From: Hexactinellida sp. DTS-2022
Lineage: Eukaryota > Porifera > Hexactinellida
Direction: 5' to 3'
DNA: 64,000 bases
NCBI GenBank assembly: GCA_028753945.1
Contig: JAPNXP010000013.1
Location: forward strand, 186,001 to 250,000
The position numbers and the translations under genes were made by a program. Shown one piece after another: positions 23,401-34,800 of the stretch (positions within the stretch are counted from its first letter, which is position 1; every line of letters starts with the position of its first letter). The notes under the pieces were generated by a model. It searched no databases. It was not told where the DNA came from and saw only the letters and a list, made by a program, of their open reading frames with translations.

Positions 23401-23827
23401 TAGTGTATTCACCTTTAACCTGAATATCGTAATCAGTGTATGGGAATAATCCAATAAATACGACTATCTGGTCGATATAGTTTGGCAAAACCCCAATGCC
23501 TGAATTTATATCGACTGTAACTGAAGTGCTCGGTGCAGCTGAACTAACGGTAACAGAGTAGTTTTGAATTTCCTGAATATTTGGGCCAGACCAGCTAACG
23601 CTAAGAGCTGTTGAATTGATCACCACAACATTTAAGTTAGATACAGTAGCTACAAAATATAGAGGATCATTAGTCATTTCTTTACTACAAAACACAGATA
23701 CTCACGTAGTGTTCCTCCTAAGCAAGGTTGCAGTATGACACACACCTAAGGAATTCATTTATGTACAAATTGAACTTTAATCATAATTCAATGAGCAACT
23801 TACTGTGCAGAATAATAGCATAAACAT
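17407..23827 (-). CDS. FN3 receptor, family copy 2 (nine FN3 domains)
   Basis: Fifteen exons in transcript order: 23804-23827, 23706-23745 (signal); 23341-23649 I, 22410-22727 II, 21989-22342 III, 21627-21923 IV, 20817-21131 I, 20251-20568 II, 19829-20182 III, 19467-19763 IV, 19011-19322 I; 18638-18716 stalk; 18247-18579 extra beta-rich domain; 18166-18217 second stalk; 17407-17658 TM and tail. The sum is 1218 codons. The extra domain (entered and left in phase 2) ends in PLDPGTSYEISVYVLF, resembling the FN3-like juxtamembrane domain of receptor phosphatases; neither of the other two copies has it. For frame to hold, the TM exon must start at the inner acceptor (17658), not at 17675, the position used by copy 3. 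The tail is EVSPEKEEVKAKDSL through ADTKV, a T-x-V end. The two III exons and two IV exons are nearly identical. Confidence 0.82.
17700..18118. repeat. ATTTAAATC palindromic simple-repeat insertion
   Basis: Dense array of TGATTTAAATCA-type palindromes and their variants (GATTTAAATCATGATTTAAATC, AAAATCGGATTT) spanning about 420 bases of the last intron of FN3 copy 2. A short non-repeated core lies near 17880-18000. Arrays of this kind occur in many invertebrate genomes and may mark a low-complexity transposon. The corresponding intron of copy 3 lacks it. Confidence 0.8.
18777..18968. mobile_element. Degenerate TIR element
   Basis: The right end reads GACTCTATTAAGCAGAGTCGACTG followed by TA, the Tigger/pogo-like end type. 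The left part contains ATTAAATCCGCTTAATTGACC. Similar internal sequence (CAGTTTGGCTTATAATAT, then GGACCCGAAGTGACTCTATTA) recurs at 36830-36918. Left end uncertain. Confidence 0.5.
21245..21575. mobile_element. TIR element (331 bp), TA target
   Basis: Starts CAGTAGAACTCGCTTAGTAC and ends GTCTTAACCGAGTTCTACTG, flanked by TA on both sides. It sits in the intron between FN3 types IV and I of copy 2 and is missing from the matching intron of the downstream block and of copy 3. Confidence 0.85.
22794..23145. mobile_element. 352-bp TIR element with TAA target duplication
   Basis: Starts GGCCAATATAATATTAATGA and ends ...GTTTATTTAACCTGGCC-like, with imperfect inverted ends sharing GGCCA and TTGTTTATCAT. 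It is flanked by TAA (22791-22793 and 23146-23148). The paralogous introns near 20620 and 30020 read CATTAAG without an insert, giving an empty site. A 3-bp TWA-type duplication suggests a PIF/Harbinger-like non-autonomous element. The interior has CCCGTCCG repeats and no transposase. Confidence 0.75.
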
Positions 23828-25334
23828 TTTGTACAATTTTCTTGACTCAAGTAATTAACGATGTAACATTTCAGAACTATTTATTTGTGAACTGCACTTA
23901 TGCTTTCTAGTTCAAAATTAACTACTTCAAACCTATTCCATGTGATTTTTAGCACTGTCATTAATTACTTAATAAGGAGAACATAATTCAGCACTAAGAT
24001 GAAAAAATTCTCGTATCCAAAATATTGTTTGAGATCCACACGAAATCTATCTGAGGTTGCGGGCCGGCGGCATCTCATTATCATTATCTCGTAATTTTCT
24101 GACGGTATAGCTAAATGATTTACTTTGCAAATATTCTGATTAACGAGTCACTTTTGTTAAAATATGCTATCGTTGTGCAAAATGCAACATACTCGTCATA
24201 ATTTGTGCTTGTGTTACTTTAGCTAATTAATATAACGATATTTAGAGTACTTTGGTAGTTAATATTACTACAAGATTGGCATTAGTTGACGATGTAATTA
24301 TGTAATTAATTAATCTCAAAAGATAAGTTTACAAGTCCCAAGTCCCTATGCTAACTTAAGTTTCTAAATTTGCACAAAGTCTTTAGATAATTATTTTGGT
24401 TATTTAGAATCTCTGACTTTAATCTATACTATATTAGTTTGGTAATAATGACAACTGTGGCCGTGGCCATAAAGTTTGGTAGAAAAATACGATGCGAGCG
24501 CTGGAGCTGAAACAAGTTTAATTAAGAACAATGGCATAATGGCTATTCCTTGGCGTCTATGCGACTTGACTCAATAGACAATGTTTATGCCTTGTTTAAT
24601 ATTTATTAGTAGTATACACAATATTGCATACACACACAGAATATATCGATAATAAATAAATAAAGTTGTTTTTGTTTATACAAAATAGGAAAACAAATTA
24701 ATCAAAATTCAAAATCAACCTAGAAGTTAGCTTTCAACGGGTATTATAGGTAAACAAGTATGCTGATCTCGAATTTCGAACTTATAAATTAATAATATTT
24801 ATTGTCGTTGTTTACACTAACAGGCAAACAAATTAAAGAAGATTCAAAATCAACCTAGAAGTTAGCTTTTTCCATTGCAGAAAGGATGAAGAGTAAGAAT
24901 TCATAGCTTGAGGTGCGTAGCACCGATCCGTCGCAAAGACCGAAGGGCTCGTTACATATAAGTTTAGTTGACACTACAATTGTCGAAGTCCATTTGGAAT
25001 AATTATATAACCTACAGTATCAATTGAATATTTCAAATTGCCCTTAGTTATAATTCAGGGCTGAAGTCAGTATATAAGCATACATGTGAGTCGTTACGAA
25101 AAATAGAGACAATCCCACTACGTGGATGGGTTATGGGAAGTTTGGACGGCCACTTGAATGTAGAATAATCACTATAAATCCAAGGTTCAGCTAGAGAAGA
25201 CAACTCCAAACTAGCACATAATAATAATTACATAATTGAAAGGAAACAAAACAATTAAATGAGAGTATTGGTAGAATATACAGCAATGCAGAAAATGTAT
25301 AGGAAATGCAAACTAAAGCTCAATCTAACTCAAG
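23828..25334. repeat. 5' flank of FN3 copy 2, duplicated upstream of copy 3
   Basis: About 1.5 kb without a gene. Much of it (roughly 24060-24640 and 24951-25050) aligns with 31260-31770 upstream of copy 3, including GGCATAATGGCTA and GGCGTCTATGCGACTTG. The duplicated unit therefore included promoter sequence as well as exons. The part from about 25080 onward matches the 3' flank of family members instead. Confidence 0.75.
24647..24951. mobile_element. ~305-bp insertion, unclassified repeat family
   Basis: Relative to the empty paralogous site at 31672-31690 (...AATATAT|TACATATAAG), this block is inserted cleanly. It contains two partial copies of one repeat (24647-24745 and 24790-24951) sharing CAACCTAGAAGTTAGCTTT. 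The second ends in a GC-rich head, GTAGCACCGATCCGTCGC through GGGCTCG. More copies lie at 25590-25770 and, inverted, 26285-26525. No TIR or ORF was recognised; SINE- or MITE-like. Confidence 0.7.
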
Positions 25335-25546
25335 TTAGACTTTAGTGTCTGCAATTACGGAGTTATGTGCCTCTCGATTATCAAAGATCAATGAATCTTT
25401 AGCTTTCACCTTTTCCTTTTCTGGAGAGACTTCTCCCTCCTAAGCAAGGTTGCAGTATGACACACACCTTAATGAATTCATTATACGTACAAATTGAAAC
25501 TTTAATCATAATTTAATGAGCAAATTACGGTCAGAATAATAGCATA
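25335..25546 (-). pseudogene. Collapsed FN3 receptor gene relic
   Basis: Read on the minus strand, a broken signal exon 1 (ATG at 25544-25546, then TTCTGA stop instead of TTCTGCACA and its donor) is followed by a fragment of signal exon 2 (25433-25467). This is joined directly to the distal part of the tail exon (25335-25432; EVSPEKEKVKAKDSL through ADTKV and stop). All FN3, stalk and TM exons are missing. It is the footprint of a deletion from the second exon to the last one of a former family member. The tail frame is still open but lacks the LAESE segment present in the intact copies. Confidence 0.8.
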
Positions 25547-25589
25547 AACAATTTGTGCAATTTTCTTGACTCAAGTAATTATCGAGATA

Positions 25590-25770
25590 TAATATGAATA
25601 TTTGTTGTTGTTGTTTACACAAAATAGGTAAATAAATTAATGAAAATTCGATAGCTATCTACCATTTCCATTGTAGAAAATGTGAGGAGTAAGGCCGCTC
25701 AGCGGCCGTTAACTTGAGGTGCATAGCACCGATCTGTCGCAAAGCGACCGAGACCGAAGGGCTCGTCAAT
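25590..25770. repeat. Interspersed repeat copy with GC-rich head
   Basis: Shares AATATTTGTTG...GTTTACAC, AAACAAATTAATGAAAATTC-like sequence and the head AGCACCGATCTGTCGC with the copy at 24790-24951. The GC-rich end is longer here (CAAAGCGACCGAGACCGAAG) and is preceded by the palindrome GGCCGCTCAGCGGCC at 25692-25706. Confidence 0.7.
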
Positions 25771-26284
25771 TATAAATCACTCCATTTCCTATCTTGCCAA
25801 TGCTACTATATTTATCAATGGAGTGTCAAACTCAAGTGTTTAATGATTTCATAATGTACTGATTCAAAATTGTATAAAATAATGAATATTTTAGTGGGTA
25901 TTCCATTTCTCTGCGTTTTAAGGATAACGTACATTCAGCACTAAGTTGGAAGATAATTCTTGTAGGCAACATACTGTTTTAACTCCAAGCGAAGTTTATC
26001 TATGGATGCGGGCGGGCGTAAGCCAGTAGCGGATTTAGCATAGGTTTTCGGGTAAAGCCCTGGGCACACTTCATTCATATGCCCAGTTTTGATCATGAGA
26101 TTGATTTAGGAGTTGAACATTTTATTGTAGTCTCTTGTTATCAACACAGCTATTTTCAAGGACATTACTGAACAGTCTGCTTCAGCGAACCCCCAAAAGC
26201 TACAATGAAACTTCAGCTACACAATACATTCGTAATAAAGAAATTTTTCCCAATATGGTATTTTTATGAATAATTAGAAATTAC

Positions 26285-26525
26285 TAGCCCATCGGTCTCG
26301 GTCGCTTTGGCGACGGAAAACTCAATCACTTCGCGGCATCGCTCTTTGCGATGACAATACATATTTACATTAAAAATTTGAAAAAATGGAATTGGTAATC
26401 AGCATACTGGTTTACATTTTCCAACATTTGGAAGTTAGTCTCTAGGTTCATTTTGAATTTCATTAATTTGTTTATCTATTTTTGCAAAGAAGTCTGAAAT
26501 AACGACAATAAATATTAACATTATA
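26285..26525. repeat. Inverted copy of the GC-headed repeat
   Basis: Reverse-complement relative of the repeats at 24790 and 25590: CGGTCTCGGTCGCTTTGGCG at the left, then AT-rich sequence ending with the complement of CGACAATAAATATTAA. The head region adds a GCGATG hairpin not seen in the other copies. Confidence 0.6.
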
Positions 26526-27032
26526 AATATGTAAATGCAAAATTCACGTTTAGCACACTGTTACCTATACGACTCGTTGGAAATTAATCTCTATCTCAAT
26601 TATAAGTGCGATTTCTATTCCACCATCACTTTGATACATCCGAACGAAGAAACAAACAAACAACAATCGAGTTTTAATCATATCAATTAACTAAGAACAC
26701 GTATTATTATATACTTTCTCTGCAATAAGTACAAGTATGAAGTTTAAAAAATTTGATGAAATACAAATAGGCCCAAATAATAACCTAGCCCTGGTCCCAA
26801 ACACTGACCCTGATCCGGGAGTGGCAGTATCTCATTATTAATTGACCGCAAAGTTTAATATTCGACCTCCATAAATCCCAGGCTGTACCCAGATAAGATA
26901 AATGCAAACTACACATAGTATATTAATTACATCAAATAAAAGAAGTAAACAAAACAACTATTGAGAGTATATTGGGAAGAGTAATACAGAAAATATATAG
27001 GAAATGCAAACTAACGTTCATCCAAACTCCTG
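26526..27032. other. Intergenic spacer, FN3 3' flank at right end
   Basis: About 500 bases with no gene. The last 140 bases match the 3' flanks at 17270-17400 and 25190-25330. The rest is AT-rich with nothing recognised. Confidence 0.5.
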
Positions 27033-30000
27033 TCAAACTTTAGTGTCTGCAATTACGGACTCTGCTAAGGGAGCATTATCTAACACTCGATTTTCAAAAA
27101 TCAATGAATCTCTAGCTTTTACCTTTTCTTTTTCTGGAGAGACTTCTGTCCTAGGAGGAGTTAACCTCTTCTCACGGGCATCCCATATGTAGTAGTAGCA
27201 TAAAGCAATAAGTATTACCAATACTAGAAACATGATAAGAACGAACGCGCAAAGAGGAATCAAGATGCAAATCAGACAGTCATACTTAAGCAGTGGCTGA
27301 GCTAAGGAAATATTGAGAATAATTAAACTAGAGTTCAAACAATTGTTGTATATTATCTCAGTTTAACTTACGCGTGACAGTAGTAGAAGAACTCTGTTGT
27401 GTGGGAGTATCAATTGTTGGTACTGTAGAGAATCAAGTCATAATTGAAACTGATTCTTATTCATATTAATAAATTATTAATATGCGTATACTTACTCAGT
27501 AGAGTCTCAGCTGTGACAACAGAAGACTGCATTCCTTCACCAACACTGTTCACAACAGACACACGTACTGAGTAGAGAGTGCTAGCAGCTAGTCCGGTTA
27601 ATGACAGCTGGTAAGGTCCTGTGCTGTTGATGGGACTGTACACAACACTGTTGGAGTATCCTGGAGCGGAATAGTTTACATTGAATGATCTCAGCTGCCC
27701 ATTCACAGTTGTAAGGTTAATACTCCACGATACGTTTATCGTCTGGTGGGACACAACTGTTAGTGCTATGTTGATGGGAGCTCCACTGGAGACTGGTAGA
27801 ATGGAATAGAATTATTAGCAAGTATTGTAACAATTGTTGTAAATTGGTAGTACTCACGAGCAGAAGGAGATTTCCTTGTGATTGTCTGTGGGAGAGTGGA
27901 GCCCACTCCATTCCTCACACTGATATTCCAAGTGTAGAGGTAGTTAGGTTGCAAGTCTAGGATGACTATACCGCTACCAGCTGCCACATCAACCGATAGA
28001 ACGGAAGTTGTATCGAGGGTAGAGTTGGGAGAGTTTGTGAATTCGAAGAGAGCACTGCTCAACAAGGACCCCACATACTCTATCGTGTAGCCCACCAGGG
28101 GACCGTTTAGGAACACAATTGAGACGATGGGGACTGAGAAATTAATTGATGTGGGAGTTTGACTCAATACGACTATTTCTGATGCGTTGAATGGAACCGC
28201 ATTTGGTGGAGCTAAACATAATGTTAGTAAATATTGTGATTATTATTGTAGCATTATTAATTTTATTCGTTCAGACATCTCAGAGGAGATGTGAGGACAG
28301 ACAGACAGACATACATTGTTGTATGTAAACGTATATAGATTTCTACAATTGTTTGCATTAATAAATTTTACTATTCTTACCTGCTTCTGCAGTTCTTACT
28401 GTCGTAACAACAGAACTCAATTGTCTTGGAGTCAGGCCACTGAGGTAGGTACCGTTAACTTGAATATCGTAATCAGTGTATGGGAATAACCCACCAAATA
28501 CAACTATCTGGTCGACATAGTTTGGGAATACCCCAATGCCTGAATTTATAACGACTGTAACCGAAGTGCTGCGTGCAGCTGAACTAACGGTAGCAGAGTA
28601 GTTTAGAACTGCACCAATATTTGGGGCAGACCAGGTAACGTTAAGAGCTGTTGAATTGATCGCTGTTGCACTCAAGTTAGATACACGAGGGGCTACATAA
28701 TATAGGAGAATAATTAGTAATTTCTTTACTACAAAACATTTTATTTCATAACAGATATACTCAGGAGTTGGAAGTTATGAATGTATAAATAAATAATGAA
28801 CTAGTATGTAATTGTTGTTATACGTATTATGAGTATTATTAAATGCGAATACTTACTCAGTAGAGTTTCAGCTGTGACAACAGAAGACTGTATTCCTTCA
28901 CCAACACTGTTCACAACAGACACACGAACTGAGTAGAGAGTGCTAGCAGCTAGTCCGGTTAATGACAGCTGGTAAGGTCCGGTGCTGTTGATGGGACTGT
29001 ACACAACACTGTTGGAGTATCCGGGAGCGGAATAGTTTACATTGAATGATCTCAGCTGTCCATTCACAGTTGTAAGGTTAATACTCCACGATACGTTCAT
29101 CGTCTGGTGGGACACAACTGTTAGTGCTATGTTGATGGGAGCTCCACTGGGGACTGGTAGAATGGAATAGAATCATTAGCAAGTATTGTAACAATTGTTG
29201 TAAATTGGTAGTATGTACTCACGAGCAGAAGGAGATTTCCTTGTGATTGTCTGTGGGAGAGTGGAGCCCAATGCATTCCTCACACTGATATTCCAAGTGT
29301 AGAGGTAGTTAGGTTGCAAGTCTAGGATGACTATGCCGCTACCAGCTGGCACATCAACCGATAGAACGGAAGTTGTATCGAGGGTAGAGTTGGGAGAGTT
29401 TGTGAATTCGAAGAGAGCACTGCTCAACAAGGACCCCACATACCCTATTGTGTAGCCCACCAGGGGCCCGTTTAGGAACACAATTGAGACGATGGGGACT
29501 GAGAAATTAATTGATGTGGGAGTTTGACTAACTACGACTATTTCTGATACGTTAAAGGGAACAGCATTTGGTGGAGCTATACAGAATATTAGTAAATCTA
29601 ATGATTATTATTGTAATAATATTAATGGTTGACACACACTCACCAGCTGGTCCAGTAGTCGCTACAATACTTGGGCTGACTGAACCAATTCCAGCACCAT
29701 TAATAGCTGCCACAGTAATAGTGTATGCTATGGCTTCTTCAACTGTGAAAACCATCGAAAATTCGGTAATTAATGAAATCGGATAGCTCAATGTTGTGTC
29801 GAATGTCTGGTTATAAGGTCCTGTGATGATGTCATTTGAGAAATCAATGAGGAACCTCACAATGGGTCCATTCTGTTCTATGTCTCGCGGAGCCAACCAT
29901 ACTACACGGATTTGAGTGGGACTTTGTGCAGTAGCGCTGGAGAGTCTTGTAGGTCCGGGAGCTATGAGAATATACATATTATAAATACCGCGTCTGTGAA

Positions 30001-30707
30001 ATACTCCCTTTGGGACGTCATTAAGATTATATTTCAACGGTTCTTAATGGGAGGTATTTAGGACTGTTTACTTTACTTTGAAATTGAGCATTACAGTTGT
30101 GATATATATCGTATCACAGTTAATATAATTGCAATATAAATGTATTGCAATATCTTTTCATTTGTATGAAGCATTTATATAATCGTTTGCATTCATCAAT
30201 AACTAGTCTTACCTCCTTCAGCAGTTATCACTGACGTCGTAGCAGTACTAAATGATACTTCATTCCCCCCATTGAGGTATGTACCGGTAACCATAACACT
30301 ATAAGTGGTGAATGGGAATAACCCACCAAATATGACTATCTGGTCGATATAGTTTGGGTCTACCCCAATGCCTGAATTTATATCGACTGTAACCGAAGTG
30401 ATGCGTACAGCTGAACTAACGGTAGCAGAGTATGTTTGAACTAAATCAAAAACTGGGCCAGACCAGGTAACGTTAAGAGCTGTTGAATTGATCGCCACAG
30501 CATTCAAGTTCAATACCGTAGCTACATAAGATAGAGGATGATTAGTAATTTCTTTACTACATGGATATTCAAAAACAAATATACTCACTTGGTGGAGCTA
30601 CTGAAAAATGTTGCATCATTACACACACCTAAACATTAATTCATTATAAAATTTCATCCTTAATAATCATAATCCATTGAAAAACTTACTGTGCATAATA
30701 ACAGCAT
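27033..30707 (-). CDS. FN3 receptor, family copy 3 (seven FN3 domains)
   Basis: Eleven exons in transcript order: 30690-30707, 30589-30628 (signal); 30213-30521 I, 29644-29961 II, 29223-29576 III, 28857-29153 IV, 28381-28692 I, 27858-28211 III, 27496-27792 IV; 27372-27422 stalk; 27033-27301 TM and tail. The sum is 873 codons. The second block lacks a type II exon, yet all borders stay phase 1, so the frame is unaffected. The tail (RLTPPRTEVSPEKEKVKA, ADTKV) is almost the same as in copy 2. The stalk is a Thr/Ser/Pro-rich 17 residues. The type III exons here and in copy 2 encode practically the same 118 residues, implying very recent duplication or gene conversion. The product is probably a surface recognition or adhesion receptor with a PDZ-binding tail. 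Confidence 0.87.
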
Positions 30708-31807
30708 AGATATTTTGTACATCTTTCTATCCTCAAATAATTATCGAGACACATATTCAGATCTATTTATTTGTCTACTATATTTCTGCTTCCTAATCAA
30801 CTAGTTCTAACAATTAATTTAGTTGTTACTAATCAATTAGCAACACTCCATTTACTATCTTACTAATTCTACTATGTTTGTTAACTTATTTAAATGGACT
30901 TGTAATGCTCTAGTTTCTTTCATGATTTCATTTAAACTGCTTCTAATTTGTATTAAATAATGAATATTTAGTGTGTATTACTTTTCTCCGCGTTTTACGG
31001 AGAAGATTACCTCAACACTAAGCTGAAAGAGCATTCTTGTATCCAAATATTGTTTCAGATCCACATGTAGTCTATCACAGGTTGCTTGTGGCAGGCTTTC
31101 ATCCAGACAAAAATTAACCTCGTGCATAGATTTAGTTTGATTTTGTTCACACGCGCCTAAGTTCGTTCATTTTCTAATAAGTCTTTGGGAGCATCTCTCG
31201 ATTTTTGTACGCCTAGATTAAATCCTTCCAAAAATACGCGCCCCCAGGCGAGCTGCAAACCCTGTTGCGGGCGGCATCTCATTATCATTATCTAATTATT
31301 TATGACGACACAGTTAATGTTCGTTTTGCAAATATTCTAATTCGCGAGTTATTTTTGACAAATTATATACTAGTCTTATGATGATTTCTGCTCATGTTAC
31401 TGAGCTAATTATAATAAGCTGTTTCAGAGTCTGTTATTACTGTAATTAATATTACGACAAGATTGGCATTAAATGGCAAAAATAACATTTATGGCCATAA
31501 ATTTTGGTAGAAAATATGATGCGAGCGTTGGACCTGAAACAAGTTTAATTAATTAATTAATTAATAAAACACGAACAATGGCATAATGGCTAATCCTTGG
31601 CGTCTATGCGACTTGGCTCAATAGATAATATTTATCCCTTGTTTATAGTATGCATAATATTGCATACACACAAAATATATTACATATAAGTTTAGTTGAC
31701 ACTACAATTGTTGAAGTCCATTTGACAATAACCTACGGTATCAATTGAATATTTCAAATTGACCTTAGACAATCCATGCACTAATTATTCGTAATATAAA
31801 TATTGAA
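30708..31807. repeat. 5' flank of FN3 copy 3 and PLEKHM2 promoter region
   Basis: About 1.1 kb without a gene. It is paralogous to 23830-25050 upstream of copy 2 and keeps the empty site (31672-31690) for the 305-bp insertion. It lies between divergently transcribed genes: FN3 copy 3 (minus) and PLEKHM2 (plus). Confidence 0.7.
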
Positions 31808-34800
31808 ATGACTCAGAAACTTTTACAGAAAGGAACGAACACTACTGAAATAAAAGATATTTTACTAGAAGATATTTCGATATGCATAAAACATTTACAC
31901 TTTATTTCTGCCCCAAACAATGCAAACCTTGCACCACCACGGCCTTCCATCGGCTCAGAAGAAGTTGACGCAGTCACAAATGAAACTCCGTCTTTCCAAG
32001 CGCTTATCTACCAGCTGGATACGATTATGTTACACAACCTAAATAAGATAGATCGCGGTTATTGGCCCTTTTTGAAAACGTTCTCGCACAATAATGTGCT
32101 CACTTGCATCAATCAGCTGACATTAGTTCGTACGCCTATTGGCCGGGGGAGAGCTTGGCTGCATATAGCGCTAAACGATCATCTCATGGAGTCTTATTTC
32201 CGACTGTTTCTAGAAGACTCTAAGCCTATCCGTTCTTACTACCGAATTGACGCGTTTATTCGCGACCAGGAGCGAATGAAGCTCCTACAAACTCTAGTAT
32301 CGGGGCTGGATTTTATTAATTTCGAACTGAACACGAACTGTGAGTACCTAGACAAGCGCGCTTGTATCTCCACACACTACATTGATGAGACCCTGCAGTT
32401 CAACCTCCCGGTCAGGAGCAGAGGTTCCTTTCAGAGCGATAGAGACCTGGAGAGTTCTCTCTCCTCAATCGCTTCTCTGCCGACTATACAGGTAGACCGC
32501 AGAAGCCCGCAAGTCCGGAATCCATCCCCCTTCCTCTCGGAGCACAACTCGGGGGACTTAGAGTTGTTCATAACCAAAAACACTCCAAACGAAACTATTG
32601 AGAACGGAGGCGATGACGGCAGCGACGAGGCTGGTTTCATCGGTCTAACCGGAGTCCCCCGCCCGGTAATCTCTTCGAAGCGACACTACTTCTCACAGGA
32701 GAGACATAACACGCTAGGCGCCGCTAACCCAATGCGTAAGGTCTCTTCGCTCAAGGAAGAGTACGATGAAGCGAGCAGCGGACTGGTGACACACGTGGCG
32801 AAGAGCAAGAAACTCCGGCGACACAAGAAGAGAGAGAACACCAGTAGAATCAGCCAGGAGTCCAGGGGGCATAGCAGCTGGTCGCTGGAGGATAACGGGG
32901 GCTCTGTGGCGGATACCAGCTCAGTGGCAGACACCGCGAGTATGGTGTCAGATTTCGCAGATCTCGAGTTAGAGCGTGGATCTTACAAGCTGGAAACCAC
33001 TCTCACTGCCCGATCCAATTTCTTTCATAAGAAATCAGCAAGTCCGATTTTACATCAAGAAAACGGCTATTTGTCCACGGAAGTATTAATAGAGGATTTG
33101 AAGTCCGCTTCTTCCCCGAGTGAGATGGTTATTCTTGTGGGCGACAATTCCTCAGAGGAATTGCAACCCGTCATTGACACAGCGACTGTGCTCAGTAGAC
33201 ACACCACGGATATTTCATCACTCGAGGAGATCAGTCTCGACAGCGTGTCTGCGAAAAGGAACGAATTAACTTTCTCAGACGCCTCATCTTATGACGCAAT
33301 CATTGAGAGCGCCACTGAGCAGCGCCTGGCATCTCCAGCCGTATTGCGACAAGAAGAATCGTCCGATTCTTCCCTCAGTCACATAATAGAGCGACTCGAG
33401 GCGAATAAAACCGCGAGTGAGTGCATCGATAGTAACGTGTCTAAATCTCCATCTCCTACTCTACAGCCAGTTCAAGAGGTTTGTATGGAGGATAAACCGA
33501 TTTCGCGAAATAACACCCTCACCTCTCCCCCAGGTGTTATAAGTGGGTACTGCTCAGACACGGAATCGGAACAACACTCGAAAGAAAGCAAACCCAACAC
33601 ACCAAGCATTCGACCAGCAAAACTAGAGACGAGCAGCGAACAGCTGGTAGAAGTTGATGAAAAGAAACCTAAGCTAGACGAGAATCTCACTCCGTTCTCT
33701 GATAGCAAAGATTTCGAAGGTCTCTTAGAAAACTACTTAGATACAGCGAGCGATGAACCAAATGTGCCAGTTAGTTTCGCGGCTTTCTACTCGCTAGATC
33801 AACAAGAGCGAGTTAGAACCGAGAAAATAGTTGGAACCAGTTTGTTCGATCCCTCCACGCATGATGAAGTGGATAATATTATAGAGTCGGATGAACCGCG
33901 AAATGTGACACCTCTGTCCTTCGTAGATTTGAATTTGGGCGGAGACGATTTATGGGAGGTGGGTAACGAGATCGAGGCGCGAGAGAGGAGCAAGAGCATG
34001 TTTGGGGAAAGCGACGAGTTTCATAACTTCTCTTCGCTTGTAAAGCGACCTGATCGCGAAACCAAACCGGTAGAAGAGGTTAGGATTTCGCAGAATAACC
34101 AGCTAATGTTACGTGTTAACATCCTGCTTTCTCAAGAGGAGAAAATACTGAAAGTATTCCGCGCTTTCGACAGCAAATACCTGGGCTTATTCAGCATAAT
34201 ATACATCCTGCTAACCGATCGAGCTATCTACACAATGGTAGAAGACGGAGCGCAAGGCACTTTCTGCAAGCAAGACGTTATTTCCTATCCAGACCTAGAC
34301 TATGTTACTATTGGGATTAACTGGCAGCTAATCACGATATACAAAAAGAACTTTTCTAGCTTCACTTGCTACACCGGGAATGAACAGCTGTCCAAATGTC
34401 TGCTGGGTGCCATACGACAGGGCATGGCGGCAGGAATGTACTCAGCTGTTTCCTTGAATGTTATGGATAACGATATGAAGCGTATCAAAAAGCTATCCAG
34501 TCTCCTAGAGCTGAAAGACCAGGAAATAAAGCACTATTCAATTGTTACCAGCGGTCCCCTGCGTGGGAGATTCACAACAGAAGACGAAGGGAAAGACCCA
34601 GAGGGGTACAACCATGACGTAGGACTTGGCGGCTATTTAAGCTGGAAGAGACCACGAATGTTCCTCAGTACCTGGGTAGACGGTTATTTCGTGCTGAAAA
34701 ACTCAATGCTAGCCCAGTACAACTTGAAAACTGAAGTGCAGCCAAAAATGGTTCTCAACCTGAGTGGGGGTTCTGCTGGCTGCAGACGATTGGCAGAGGA

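Noticed and set aside
25700-25760. GC-rich segment considered as a tRNA or tRNA-derived SINE head
   Set aside because: No cloverleaf with anticodon and T arm could be folded by eye, and A/B box consensus is not convincing; left as an unclassified repeat.
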